Origin: Parietichytrium sp. I65-24A
Taxonomy: Eukaryota; Sar; Bigyra; Thraustochytrida; Thraustochytriidae
DNA length: 64,000 nucleotides
Direction of reading: 5' to 3'
Assembly (NCBI GenBank): GCA_012862575.1
Contig: BLSF01000032.1
Location: 248,001-312,000 of the forward strand
In this document: piece by piece, positions 48,286 through 58,671 of the stretch
Numbering within the stretch: position 1 is the first letter of the stretch
Layout of the letters: every line of letters starts with the position of its first letter
Notes under the pieces: model-generated
What the model was told of the DNA's origin: nothing
The model's input: only the letters and a program-made list of their open reading frames with translations
Database searches by the model: none
Position numbers and translations under genes: made by a program

Positions 48286-50517
48286 ATGCGCAGGCTCATG
48301 ATGGCCGGACTCACTCTCAGCGGGGGGTACGCGCGGCGTACGCTGGGGTCCTCGGTCGCGGCTTGCGCGTCCACTCTGAGCTCGTCGCAGTGCAGCGCGG
48401 GCGCGGACGCGGCGTCGGGCCTGTCAGGGCTGCCGCGCTTTGACCTGTTCGATGCCGCCGCGGCGGGCGAGGATCTCGTCGCGCTGGTGAGCACGCTGCG
48501 CGCGGACGCGGCGGCGCTGGAACGCTTGCTGGAGCAGCGCATGGACGCGGGCGACAAGGTGGGCTTCGCGGAGGCCGTGGACGCAGTGGAGCGCATGGAG
48601 GCGCCGCTCGGCGCAAAGTGGGGACTGGTCTCGCACCTCGCCGGAGTGGTGAACTCGGATCAGCTGCGCGCGGTGCAGCAGCAGATGCAGCCCGAGGTGG
48701 TCAAGGCCATGCAGGAGATCGGCCAGAGCCAGGTTCTGTACCGCGCGCTCAAGGCCCTGCAGGGCGACATGGAACGAGGAGAACCGGCTGGCGAAAGTGT
48801 GGAGGATGTGAAGGATGTGCAGAGGCGCGTGGTGCAACAGAGCGTGCGCGGCATGGAGCTCGCTGGTGTGGGGCTGGGCGATGCAGAGAGATCCGAGTTC
48901 AATGAGCTCAAGCTGCGCGCGGCAGAGCTTTCGACAAAGTTCTCGAACAATGTGCTGGACGCAACGAAGGCTTTCAAGCTCAGGCTCACAGAACGGGACC
49001 AGGTAGCGGGGGTCCCAGAAACCAGCCTGGCGATGTTCGCTCACGCGGCGAGCAGCAACGGGGACGAGAACGCCACCGCGCAGAACGGGCCTTGGCTGGT
49101 CACTCTGGACGGGCCGAGCTTTATGGCTTTCATGAAGTACGCCAAGAGCAGCCAACTACGCGAGAAGGTGTACAGGGCCTATATCTCGCGCGCTTCGTCA
49201 GGCGACCTGGACAACGTCCCCATTATCCGTGAGCTGATCAGCATCCGTCAAAAGACCACCAAGCTTCTTGGTTTCGAGTCTTATGCTGACAGATCGTTGT
49301 CGGTCAAGATGGCCGAGTCTCCCAAAAAAGTGCTTGAGCTCATCTCGTTTCTGCGCGAGCGCGCCATCGGGCCTGCTCGCGAGGAGCTTTCCGAACTTGA
49401 AGAGTATGCGAAGAGAAACGGGCACCAAGGTGGCCTCAGAAATTGGGACGTCGCATACTGGTCTGAGCGCATGAAAGAGGAAAAGTACCAATTCTCACAA
49501 GAGGAGCTGCGGCCTTACTTCTCCCTCGATCTCGCGCTTAATGGCTTGTTCGAGTTTGCCGAGCGATTGTTCTCTGTGAAAATCGTCAAAGCTGACGGCG
49601 AGACCAGCACCTGGCACCCGGACGTGCGCTTCTTCCACGTCTTGGATAGCAACACAAAGGAGCACATGGCCTCTTTCTTTCTCGACCCCTACTCCAGACC
49701 CGGAGAAAAGCGGGGCGGGGCATGGATGGCGTCTTGTCTGGACCGCTCTCGCGTCTTGGGCCAAAAGCCCGTGGCGTACTTGGTTTGTAACGGGTCCCCA
49801 CCAACCAAGGACAAGCCGTCTCTGATGACGTTCAGCGAAGTGGAAACGTTGTGGCACGAGTTTGGCCACGCCATGCAGCACATGGCGACAAAGGTGGACA
49901 CGGGTGGTGCGTCAGGGATCAATGGTATTGAATGGGATGCAGTGGAAATCCCAAGCCAATTCATGGAGGAGTGGCTCTACGACAAAGATACACTTTATAA
50001 ATTCGCCAAACATTACCAGACCGGAGAGCCACTCCCTGAGGAGCTCTTCAACAAGCTCACGGCGTCCAAGCACTTTCATGCCGGAATGTTCATGATTCGG
50101 CAGCTGTATTTTGGCGCACTAGACCTGGCGCTTCACTCTGCGGATTACAACCCCAACGAGAAAGATCCTATTGATCTGCAGATGGAGTATGCTCGCAACT
50201 TTACTGTGATGGAACCGCTGGAGGGCGACCGTTTCTTGTGCTCGTTTTCCCACATTTTCGCTGGAGGCTATGCCGCAGGCTATTACAGCTACATCTATTC
50301 TCGGATCATGTCCTCGGACGCTTTCGCAAAGTTTGAAGAGGCTGGCTTGCACGATGACGTTGCTGTACGCGAGCTGGGCAAGCTATTCAGAGACACAGTC
50401 TTGGGAATGGGGGGCGGCACTCATCCAGCGAAGGTGTTCCGAGCGTTCCGTGGCAGGGACCCCAGCCCGGAGGCGTTCCTGCGCCATTCCGGCCTATCGC
50501 CTGCGAGTAAATTGTGA
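48286..50517 (+). CDS. M3 family zinc oligopeptidase (oligopeptidase A-like), probably organellar
   Basis: A 743-residue metallopeptidase of the thimet oligopeptidase/oligopeptidase A family, which degrades short peptides such as cleaved targeting presequences. The zinc site is H524-E525-F-G-H528, with the third ligand E554 in DAVEIPSQFMEEW, spaced as in thimet oligopeptidase. The C-terminal ISTSAAGYYSY-type substrate loop is present as FAGGYAAGYYSYIYS. The N-terminus MRRLMMAGLTLSGGYARRTLG is Arg-rich without acids, like a mitochondrial presequence, so it resembles plant organellar oligopeptidase. GC falls from 77% near the start to 57% near the end in 60-base samples. The gene faces the pseudokinase-RING gene tail to tail. 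Confidence 0.92.
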   Translation: MRRLMMAGLTLSGGYARRTLGSSVAACASTLSSSQCSAGADAASGLSGLPRFDLFDAAAAGEDLVALVSTLRADAAALERLLEQRMDAGDKVGFAEAVDAVERMEAPLGAKWGLVSHLAGVVNSDQLRAVQQQMQPEVVKAMQEIGQSQVLYRALKALQGDMERGEPAGESVEDVKDVQRRVVQQSVRGMELAGVGLGDAERSEFNELKLRAAELSTKFSNNVLDATKAFKLRLTERDQVAGVPETSLAMFAHAASSNGDENATAQNGPWLVTLDGPSFMAFMKYAKSSQLREKVYRAYISRASSGDLDNVPIIRELISIRQKTTKLLGFESYADRSLSVKMAESPKKVLELISFLRERAIGPAREELSELEEYAKRNGHQGGLRNWDVAYWSERMKEEKYQFSQEELRPYFSLDLALNGLFEFAERLFSVKIVKADGETSTWHPDVRFFHVLDSNTKEHMASFFLDPYSRPGEKRGGAWMASCLDRSRVLGQKPVAYLVCNGSPPTKDKPSLMTFSEVETLWHEFGHAMQHMATKVDTGGASGINGIEWDAVEIPSQFMEEWLYDKDTLYKFAKHYQTGEPLPEELFNKLTASKHFHAGMFMIRQLYFGALDLALHSADYNPNEKDPIDLQMEYARNFTVMEPLEGDRFLCSFSHIFAGGYAAGYYSYIYSRIMSSDAFAKFEEAGLHDDVAVRELGKLFRDTVLGMGGGTHPAKVFRAFRGRDPSPEAFLRHSGLSPASKL

Positions 50518-51023
50518 AAACTTGCTTTCGTACAACAGGCGGATGATGCTGACTGAGGCTTGTGGCCTCACTCCCTGATATTCGTATTCGAAGGGATAGC
50601 TTTTAAAAAGTAGAGAAAAGAAAATCTGACCCGTGGAAAAGTTTTCGCCGACGCATCGCATGGCATGGCATGGCACGGCAAAGATGAGAGAACCGAGCTC
50701 GGACAAATTTTGGCCAGCCTGCCTTCAGCCAATCTACTTGTTTATGTTTTTCTGCAAACTTCGCTCCAAGATCCATTTGTTCTCTTGTCTAAACTAGTAG
50801 AGATCCCAGCGTGCATCGCAAGGAATTCAAATAAAAAGGAAGACTTTGTATGCCACAGTTCGACTAGAAAAAAAAATAATTCAATTGTAATGAAGAAAAG
50901 GCGTTTGTTTCGCGAAGGAGGATGCGCCACGCAAAGAACGCAAACCACGCTGTACAGGTCAGCAAAGATTCCAAGTGCGTCGCGCAACTCAACAGTGCAT
51001 GATTGTTCTCCTGCGCGCACCGC
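50518..51023. other. convergent 3' spacer
   Basis: Tail-to-tail spacer of about 500 bp between M3 peptidase and the pseudokinase-RING gene. A CATGGCATGG repeat occurs near 50659, and AATAAA at 50830-50835 on the + strand. Nothing else seen. Confidence 0.6.
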
Positions 51024-54000
51024 TCAACTGTTAAATCCCGTGGGAAGATCAGCGTCGATGTCCAGCGCTTTCAAAGCTACCTTCAGTTGCTTCTTGATTG
51101 ATTTCAAAGCGCTTGAATTACCGTTTAGCGTATGCCTAACGACATCTTTCCAATACGTTTCGAGCAAACGCTGACGCCTGGTTTGTTGAAAAGCTCCAAA
51201 CTGCGTTTCTGTGAGGTACAAGTTGCCCGCACCGCCAGAAGTGCATACCCTGACGTGGTTGTGAGCGTCCGTCCCACAGTCAGCGAGACAGAACCCACAA
51301 AAGTGCGAATAACACGTGGAGCACTGGAGCGCCATGCAACCATCAAAGTCTAGGAATGCATGTCCCCTTGGACATTTCAAGGTTAGAATATCGTTCAGAA
51401 CGTGAGAAACATGCCGATCAATAGTGAGCTTCTCAAGGCTCTGGTCGATGATCTTTCCCTCGCGAAGCCTAAAATCAGCCTCCATCACTTCCACGGTTTT
51501 GGACTCGGCTAATCGCTGCACTGCGCCGATATACTCGGCAAGTGTTTCTTTGGAGATCAAACTCGCCACAGTTTGTGTCAGTAACGGAGGAGATGTACAA
51601 GTAGGATCGAAGCAACGAATTAGGCCGTCGCTTTCCTTGAAAGCTCCAGCACAGTCCTCGCTGCACAGGCTCCGGACGTAACCGTCAAGGCAGGACCGGC
51701 AGCTAAAGTGCGGCGTGGTGGAGGACCCGCACTTAATTCCGTCGTCCTCCCGCGCATCTTCTCCACAAATTGGGCAGCATTCCACTCCAACATGCTCGAC
51801 TTGGAAAAACGCATCGCGCATGGCTTCTGCGGCAGTCAGAACCGAGCTGTCAACTGCAACCTGGAGCCTGTCGATCACGGAGCCTACGAGCAGCCACTCC
51901 TGTTCAGTTAGCTGTGTCATGTCTGCGACAAGTTCTTGGAGCATTGTGCCGACCCTCATGAGGTCTGTGTCTCCATTCACATTGCGCCCAGGGCTACTTA
52001 GGCCAAGCAGAGCACGGCCATTTCCACTGATAAAGATATTGTCCATCGAGAGGGATCCATGTGTGATGCCTTGATCTTCCAGCACCGAAACACCAGCCAA
52101 GATGTCCAAAAAGAATGACTTGATCTCACTCAATCTTCTTGCCACAGGTGGGTAGTGATGGCACCAATCAAGAAGGCTGCCATGCCTGTGAAACGGAAAA
52201 ACTGCAACAATTGCATCCCGATCCAAGTAGACACAGGTTACGGCCGAAAAGTTTGCGTTTGCTGGCAAACCTCTGTAAGCCGGACCGTTTGGAGAGTCTT
52301 TGAGCGGAAAATTTTTGAGCAGGACTTGACCGTCGTCGTTCGCAGGCAAATCGGCCAAATCAGCTCTGCTTGGGTTGATGACCCTTTGAGCCACACTCAA
52401 GCCTGACGGGAAGGTGTCTTGCACAGCAAATTTCGACTCGACTCGCCCAACACACAGTACATCGATCTTTTCCAGAAATCTGACGGAGTGTATTAGTACG
52501 TATTCAATGCGTTCGCCCAAGCAGCTGCTGCGTTCGAACATGTCCTCCAGAGGGTCCAAATCTGCCAAGTCCACCGCGCGAACATTCAGCTTTGGAAGTA
52601 ATAGCGAAGGATTCACCTTCCAAAGGTGGTCAACCAGAGAAGCTCGTTGGTTCGCCAAGATCAGGAGGTCTGCGCGGATAAATTCCTCGAGCTCCAACAG
52701 CTGGTACTCCCTTTCCAAAGGTGAATAGCAAGGGTTCGCGTCGCATTCACTTCCACTGGAAAACTCCATGTAGCTGCTGCTGCTGTAATCGCTCGATCTC
52801 GACCCGGACATCATCGCTGGGTCATCTAACATCTTGCCCAGCGCGTCTGACGCCTTCTTTCTTGCCGACAACCGCAACAGAGTCGCTTCAAAAGATTCCA
52901 AGATACTGACGGTCTTTGATTCCGTGAAGTCTCTCTTGAGAGACTCCAGATGCTCTTGTGCCGCACAAGCCTTCTCATCCAAGCGCACCGCTTCCGAAGC
53001 AACGGTGTCGTAAAATTGTGTGACTTTGCGCATTGCATCGAAGATTTCTTGCATGGGCATTTCTCCAGTCACGTCCGACAGTTCGTCTCGAACAAGTTTC
53101 TCTTGATGGAGCACCACGAGAGCCTTTTGAAGCTGGGCTTTGTACTTTTCCAAACTATTCGGTGCTCCCAGAAAGATGGAGTCTGAATGGTCGCGCAAAG
53201 CGCAAATTGCTTCGTCAGTTTCTCTCATGCGATCTTCCGGGGTATGCCACGTGCGCCAACTCTGCTCTAACTTTACCGCTTCGAGCGCCGACGAGCGCTG
53301 ATTCTCAAACGTCTGCAAAGTGAAGCTCGTTTTGTTGGCAGACCACTCAAGCTTCATTCGGCCAAACCTGCGATCTTCTGGGGCTTTAGACACCACAGGG
53401 CCAACATATGCAGCGAGCCGGGCGAGGGTTCGCTCGCATTGCTTATGCCGTGCTCTGGCGTCCTTAGAAACGGCAAAGAAATTATCCTCGTTCGAAGACG
53501 CGGAAAACTGCAGATATGTCGCGATGAAGTGTTCCAGAGAAACGATGGCAGCTTGAATCGATTTCTCCCGTTTGTCTGCCAAGCTCTGGCCACCTGTTGA
53601 CGCCGGATCCACGTCCCTGTCGGACTGAGGAGCTACTCTGCTGTCCGCCAAGATGCGATCCAGGTTTGCGCAGTCGCCCATCGCCTGGCTGTAAAGCGCC
53701 CAACACTCGTCGGCCTCCTTTGAGATTGGTGTCCACTCGGCGAAGCGATTCAGACAACCCAAGGCGCGATCCCACGTGTGAATGTTCAGTCCATAGCTTT
53801 CCAATCTGGTTAAAAAGGGGTCAATCGGAGGCAACACGGTTCTCTCAAGCGCGTTCTGCTTCTGTAACTTGTCGACTTTGTACACAAGCTTGATCCGGTC
53901 CATCTCATCGTCGAGGTTTCCGTGAAGTCGGCCATACTTCACCTCGAGAGATTCTCTGTGTGACAAAGTGACTGAGGCTGGTGGCGAAACTCCCGAGCTT

Positions 54001-54713
54001 GCATCTTCGGCTTCGTCAAGTGAAAGAAGCTGAGCTCGAGCGATCACGCCTCGAGCCAAATCTGGCTCAACCTCGAGAAGTTTATTGCCAACCGCCGCAA
54101 TCTGTTTCAGTACGTGGTCAATTGCAGACTTTACTTTTGATGTCGCCTTGTCCAAACTGAGATATGAACATCTACGATTCAGCACCTCTGCACCACGCCG
54201 GGCCTCTTGCACCATATCTTCCAGAGCAAGCGTCATTGCATAAGTTTGACTTAAGAAATCGTACAACTCCATGTCATCCTGCGACAAATTTGCAGGGTTA
54301 GCACCCTTTGGAGGTCTATCAGCTGTGAGGCGGCGAAGCTCCACAATGGGCACATGCATTACTGACTCTGTAACATCCTCACTCTCTAAGCCACGCTCTG
54401 GAGCACCTTCAGTGCTTTGGGTCTCCTGCTTCTGACTTTGTTCCAGCGTAGAATCCCATCTCACAATGAGAGGATTCTTCTTCTCCGGTAAGTCGATGAC
54501 GATACTCTCCTTGTTCTCAAACTTAGCCGCGCTCTTCCATGGCCTCCACGTGACATGAAATAGCCTTCTCTTTGATTTCACGGCTGCAGCAGCTGCCTGC
54601 TCTTTTGCTTCAGCCGTTTCCTCCTGCGGCATCTCTTCGCCATCGGCACCCTCCCGCTGGTGCTTGCCCACCGCTTTGCCCACCGCCTTCTTGTACAGTG
54701 CCTTGATGTTCAT
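51024..54713 (-). CDS. pseudokinase with C-terminal RING/RBR-like zinc domain
   Basis: A 1,229-residue protein. Residues 100-780 are helical, of unknown fold. About 790-970 resembles a protein kinase: the catalytic loop reads THGSLSMDNIF, with H885 kept but the catalytic Asp and Lys both replaced by Ser (S887, S889), and no DFG follows (LLGLSSPG), so activity is unlikely. From C980 a RING-like zinc motif starts (CPICGE...HFSCRSC), followed by an IBR-like linker (IRCFDPTC) and, from C1114, a second Cys/His cluster (CPRGHAF..DGCMALQCSTCYSHFCGFCL..C). This order is like RING-between-RING ubiquitin ligases, in which a cysteine of the last module takes ubiquitin. Substrate unknown. The start is the first ATG (MNIKALYKKAVGKAVGK). 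An upstream TTG frame is a CAGCTC repeat. Confidence 0.72.
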   Translation of the reverse strand: MNIKALYKKAVGKAVGKHQREGADGEEMPQEETAEAKEQAAAAAVKSKRRLFHVTWRPWKSAAKFENKESIVIDLPEKKNPLIVRWDSTLEQSQKQETQSTEGAPERGLESEDVTESVMHVPIVELRRLTADRPPKGANPANLSQDDMELYDFLSQTYAMTLALEDMVQEARRGAEVLNRRCSYLSLDKATSKVKSAIDHVLKQIAAVGNKLLEVEPDLARGVIARAQLLSLDEAEDASSGVSPPASVTLSHRESLEVKYGRLHGNLDDEMDRIKLVYKVDKLQKQNALERTVLPPIDPFLTRLESYGLNIHTWDRALGCLNRFAEWTPISKEADECWALYSQAMGDCANLDRILADSRVAPQSDRDVDPASTGGQSLADKREKSIQAAIVSLEHFIATYLQFSASSNEDNFFAVSKDARARHKQCERTLARLAAYVGPVVSKAPEDRRFGRMKLEWSANKTSFTLQTFENQRSSALEAVKLEQSWRTWHTPEDRMRETDEAICALRDHSDSIFLGAPNSLEKYKAQLQKALVVLHQEKLVRDELSDVTGEMPMQEIFDAMRKVTQFYDTVASEAVRLDEKACAAQEHLESLKRDFTESKTVSILESFEATLLRLSARKKASDALGKMLDDPAMMSGSRSSDYSSSSYMEFSSGSECDANPCYSPLEREYQLLELEEFIRADLLILANQRASLVDHLWKVNPSLLLPKLNVRAVDLADLDPLEDMFERSSCLGERIEYVLIHSVRFLEKIDVLCVGRVESKFAVQDTFPSGLSVAQRVINPSRADLADLPANDDGQVLLKNFPLKDSPNGPAYRGLPANANFSAVTCVYLDRDAIVAVFPFHRHGSLLDWCHHYPPVARRLSEIKSFFLDILAGVSVLEDQGITHGSLSMDNIFISGNGRALLGLSSPGRNVNGDTDLMRVGTMLQELVADMTQLTEQEWLLVGSVIDRLQVAVDSSVLTAAEAMRDAFFQVEHVGVECCPICGEDAREDDGIKCGSSTTPHFSCRSCLDGYVRSLCSEDCAGAFKESDGLIRCFDPTCTSPPLLTQTVASLISKETLAEYIGAVQRLAESKTVEVMEADFRLREGKIIDQSLEKLTIDRHVSHVLNDILTLKCPRGHAFLDFDGCMALQCSTCYSHFCGFCLADCGTDAHNHVRVCTSGGAGNLYLTETQFGAFQQTRRQRLLETYWKDVVRHTLNGNSSALKSIKKQLKVALKALDIDADLPTGFNS

Positions 54714-55896
54714 TCTCCAAACAAATTCCGCAACCAGCTCCAGCTCCAGCTCCAGCTCCAAATCCGAACTCAGTATCCACCAACTTGCCAGCTTTCCAGC
54801 TTGTGTCAGCGATCCCGGTTCCCGTCTCCTTGCCGGTTCCCGGTCGGTTCCCGGTCGAGTTTTTCAGTTGGTTTGTCGTTCAAGTTGGGTGTAGAACCCG
54901 CTTCCCGACCGACAGCGCACAGTCCCCGCGGAAGCTTTGCGGCAGAGAGAGCGGCGGTGTGGCGAGTGTGGCGAGCGTTGCGAGTGTGGTGCCGCGGCGC
55001 AGAGGAGTGGGGTCGACAACACCACTTTGCATATGTCCGTGCCACGGTGTGGCACTCGCACTGGCGTCTCTCACAAGTGCACTTTTCCGCCTGGGTTGCC
55101 CCGACACATCTGTGACACATCTTATTATCTCGTCGCTCCTCTCACTACCGGTCACGTTTAGTCCCACTAACTCGGATGATAGGTAATTACCGGACTATTC
55201 TTTAGTTGGAATGGACGCTAACATCCGGCCAGATGTTTCGTTAATGCAATAGTTCGAAGCGCTCTGGTTCCCCAGGCCTATTCGAGGCCTCGAATTGCTA
55301 CCAGGTTTGGCTGATAAGGATGGCTAGCCGATACAATAAGAATGGCCGGAGAGCCACACCATGCCACACCTCGCGCTCCCGCGTTTCCGTCTCTTCGACA
55401 AGGAATGCTAGGGCGCGCGCTATATGGTGGGATAGAACTGATACGGCACGTACGCAGAAAGGCTCGAAATGAATTTGGAATGTTCTGTTCTGATATGTAA
55501 CTTTCTCTCAATGCATTCAATGCAATTTGACTGTGAATATGAATGTGAATGCATTTTGTTTGCGCCACATCAGTTCAGATTAGGTATCATCTCCAATGCG
55601 CATTTTGAAACAATTGTGTCGATATGAAATCGGCATCACTACGGAAAATTTAAAGTCTGCTTGTGATCTCTGTCTGCAAGTCGATGTTTGCTCAAATTCG
55701 AGTACTTTCTTTAAGAAGAGCAAGAGCGGCGAGTTGAACAGTAGAACGGCAAAGTTGCATGTGCGTGATGATGATGTGGAAACGAGTCAAGTGGGTTCTA
55801 TTTCACAAGGAATTGGGAATTGGGAATTGGGTTAAATCATGTCAGTCTATGTCAAAAGTCGAATCAATGTACATGAATGAATAAGAGATCCTCGAC
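54714..55896. other. spacer between pseudokinase-RING and GPCR genes
   Basis: Promoter side of the pseudokinase gene and 3' side of the GPCR gene. Contains a CAGCTC repeat (54734-54760), GGTTCCCGGT-rich sequence (about 54811-54858), a 16-bp perfect palindrome ATTCGAGGCCTCGAAT (55280-55295) and a GGAATTG heptamer repeat (about 55809-55831). No gene supported. Confidence 0.6.
55280..55295. repeat. 16-bp perfect palindrome
   Basis: ATTCGAGGCCTCGAAT is fully self-complementary with no loop. Possible dimeric factor site or chance. Confidence 0.9.
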
Positions 55897-58671
55897 TCAA
55901 GCAGGCGTGGCGGCGTCTGGCTTGGAGGCTTTGCCCGAAGCAGCTTCACGAAGCCTGCTCAAGGTCTCGAAAGAAGCATTGTCCTCACTAGTTTGGAAGG
56001 TGTTGTTGTTGGGTTGGGTCTGAGTCTGAGTCTGGTTTTGGCCGTTGGCATAGGTGAAGAGCTGACTAAAGTCCAGAGATGGTCCTTGCAGGCCAGCAAA
56101 GTCGATGTGGAACCCATCTTTGCTGTCGTCAGATATGGTGGTGTAGATCTCCTCTGTCTGGCGGTACGACGCTTTCCCGGTTGTGCTAGCCTTGTTGCGC
56201 GTCGTCGTGGTAGTGCCTTCCTGGTGTGACTTCTTCGCGGTCGATGAGCTACCAAACGCTGAAGTAATGTCGAATTTATAAACCTTCGGAAGCATGAGCA
56301 GCATGACGAACACCAAGTTGTTGATCGCTATGAGGCCTGAGAGAATCATGAAACGCACTGCGGTGGAGCTGGGACTCACAGCAAGGTATACTGGGACACC
56401 GAGAAGATAGAGCTGGAGCATGGAGAATATGGCGAGAAAAAAATAGAGACTCTCCTGAAAATCAGCGTCTACGTTTCGCACCTTGTAAGACAGCCATCCC
56501 GCAACACCAAACAGACCAAGCTCCCAAACCAAAAGAATGATGATGAATGCCGTTGCAGGCTGGTAGTCATCGGTGCTGTCATCTTCTGCGGTGTCGCAAT
56601 ACCCATACGAGCTGGTTGGATTTCCGAAACTGTCAAAGTCTGTGGCGGTCACCAAAGGCTCTGGAAGGTATCCATCTGCGCTGGTCCCTTGATCCACTGC
56701 GACCACTTCAGTGAGCCCGCGTCCGAGGCGACTAGATACGAACGAGCTCTTACTCACCAATGCAGCGTCAAGGAGGCGTACCCATATCAGTGGCCTCAGC
56801 GTGAACCAAAGGACAAGGATGAGAAGGTTCACAGCCACTAACGCAGCTATTTTGAGGTAAAGCTCCAAATTTGATATTTTCAGTGTGCGGAGCGAGGGAT
56901 TGTGAAAGATCTTCCAAATCCGGTACAGCTTCACAATCAATGCGGCTGTGACTATCGTGGTTCCGCAGGACCAGAAAGCCCAGGAAGCGTTGCAAGCAAA
57001 AGTTGCTTCTGCCTCGGTATGTGGAGCATTGTCGTCCACGCTCAGAAAATAGATAGCAGCTGTGGAAATCATCACACCAATCAGACAAATGACGATAAAC
57101 TGAGGCTGAGACTTGACCACGAGCTGCTCCTTTCGATGGGTGACAGTCCAAGCGATAAAGTATATACAAATGCACTCCACGATCACCATCAGAGCATACA
57201 TAGACACCTTGATCCCCATGCTGATCTGGTGCATGTCGTGATATGGAATGTCAGTCGTCAAAGGGTAAAGGGTTGTTTCGCCTGGGAAAATAATTTCTGA
57301 GCTCATGTTCCAATATCCTTCGTCAAATTTGCCAGCGACAGTGGACCCCACGTTACCGTCGTCGTCAATTGTGATCGTCATGAGGTCAACCAAGCCTGAT
57401 GTCACAATTCTGCTTCCGGTACTGCTGTCAAATTCCAGAAGCCCCGATGCGCCTTCGAAGGCAAAGCTTTCGTCAAAAATCTTGTTATGAATTGCAGTTC
57501 CTCCCAAGCTCGAAGAGCTCGCATCCGTGTACGACTCGCATATTGCCTTGCACGCAGTGGCAACACCGTCGTAGGCAATTGGCCCCCAGTAAGGCAAGAT
57601 GCCCTCGTTTCTTTCAAAAAACGATCCGTCGATTGTGTAGTTGTCTAGTGTGGTGCCCCGAGGCTGGAGGAAGTATTTGCCTCCTGGAAGGTGGTTGTTT
57701 ACCATCTGAATCAGGTCAGTGTCGTTTGCAGCTGCTTTCCATGCTTGTCTTAGTTTCCAGTAGTTTGCGTTTGATTCTTGACCCCCTGCAAACATAATTC
57801 TTTGCTGGTACTTGAGGGCCTCAGCATGTGCCTCCGAGGTTTGCGAGATCTGCTGCAGAAGCGCTGTTGGCGTCGCCTCACCAAAAATGAAGAGTCTACG
57901 AGACTTAAACATCTCCTTCTCCACTCCGCAGTTGATCACTGTTGTGATGTAGCTAGGGTCGCTGATAAGCATTGCGACGTTAATTTTGCTGTCAAGAAGC
58001 GACTGCATGGCAGCATCGATGGACTCAGTGGTGTCGTCATGAGAAAACGCCTGCAGCTCGATGCCAAGCTCGGTCAGGCTCGACTGCAGCGCGTCTTTGT
58101 ATCCGCTTCCATATGAGCTTTCGAAGTAGACAATCGCAACTGTTGTTAGTTCGTATCGGGCAATAACTTTAGCGAGCATTTCGGCAAGCTGCGATTCAGC
58201 AGGGACCACGCGAGAAAAGTGACTGTAAGTGTCACGTTCGGAAAGGTGGTCTCCCGTCGCGCCATATGCGAGCATCGGGATCCCAACTGAGGAGGCCAGG
58301 ATGGCGGTCGGATTCGTTGTAACCCCGCTCTGACCTGCCAAATAAAATTTCGCGTTCCCAAAGTTGTCCACCAGGTCATTCACAGCACTGGACACCTTAA
58401 ATTGGGAGTCCATCATCAAAAATCTGAACTCAAGGTTTCCGCAAGTAGTTCCCATGAATTCAAGAACGGAATCGTCGCGCTCGCGACAATGGTAGCCAGC
58501 CATTAGTTGCATCACAGCTAAAGCGATTTCTGCTTCCGGCAGCATGTAGTTCACATCGTTCACTTGGTAAGAGAGCTCGCCAAGGATTTGGATCTCGGCA
58601 TCTTCACCGAAGCTTGGCAGGAGCGCGCTGCTTAAGAACAGCAAAACTAGAGACAGTCCCGATGTCAGCAT
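55897..58671 (-). CDS. class C G-protein-coupled receptor (GABA-B receptor-like)
   Basis: A 924-residue receptor. A signal peptide (residues 1-22, LSLVLLFLSSALLPSFG) is followed by a periplasmic-binding/Venus-flytrap ligand domain (about 25-470) and seven membrane helices (about 482-801). The helices run from SMGIKVSMYALMVIVECICIYF to MILSGLIAINNLVFVMLLMLPKVYKF, whose PK ending is typical of GABA-B receptors. No cysteine-rich linker lies between the flytrap and TM1, which also fits the GABA-B branch. The second extracellular loop is long (about 75 residues). The cytosolic tail is Ser/Thr/Gln-rich. The ligand cannot be read from sequence; amino-acid sensing is likely for the fold. Protist homologues are known in Dictyostelium and stramenopiles. 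Confidence 0.9.
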   Translation of the reverse strand: MLTSGLSLVLLFLSSALLPSFGEDAEIQILGELSYQVNDVNYMLPEAEIALAVMQLMAGYHCRERDDSVLEFMGTTCGNLEFRFLMMDSQFKVSSAVNDLVDNFGNAKFYLAGQSGVTTNPTAILASSVGIPMLAYGATGDHLSERDTYSHFSRVVPAESQLAEMLAKVIARYELTTVAIVYFESSYGSGYKDALQSSLTELGIELQAFSHDDTTESIDAAMQSLLDSKINVAMLISDPSYITTVINCGVEKEMFKSRRLFIFGEATPTALLQQISQTSEAHAEALKYQQRIMFAGGQESNANYWKLRQAWKAAANDTDLIQMVNNHLPGGKYFLQPRGTTLDNYTIDGSFFERNEGILPYWGPIAYDGVATACKAICESYTDASSSSLGGTAIHNKIFDESFAFEGASGLLEFDSSTGSRIVTSGLVDLMTITIDDDGNVGSTVAGKFDEGYWNMSSEIIFPGETTLYPLTTDIPYHDMHQISMGIKVSMYALMVIVECICIYFIAWTVTHRKEQLVVKSQPQFIVICLIGVMISTAAIYFLSVDDNAPHTEAEATFACNASWAFWSCGTTIVTAALIVKLYRIWKIFHNPSLRTLKISNLELYLKIAALVAVNLLILVLWFTLRPLIWVRLLDAALVSKSSFVSSRLGRGLTEVVAVDQGTSADGYLPEPLVTATDFDSFGNPTSSYGYCDTAEDDSTDDYQPATAFIIILLVWELGLFGVAGWLSYKVRNVDADFQESLYFFLAIFSMLQLYLLGVPVYLAVSPSSTAVRFMILSGLIAINNLVFVMLLMLPKVYKFDITSAFGSSSTAKKSHQEGTTTTTRNKASTTGKASYRQTEEIYTTISDDSKDGFHIDFAGLQGPSLDFSQLFTYANGQNQTQTQTQPNNNTFQTSEDNASFETLSRLREAASGKASKPDAATPA

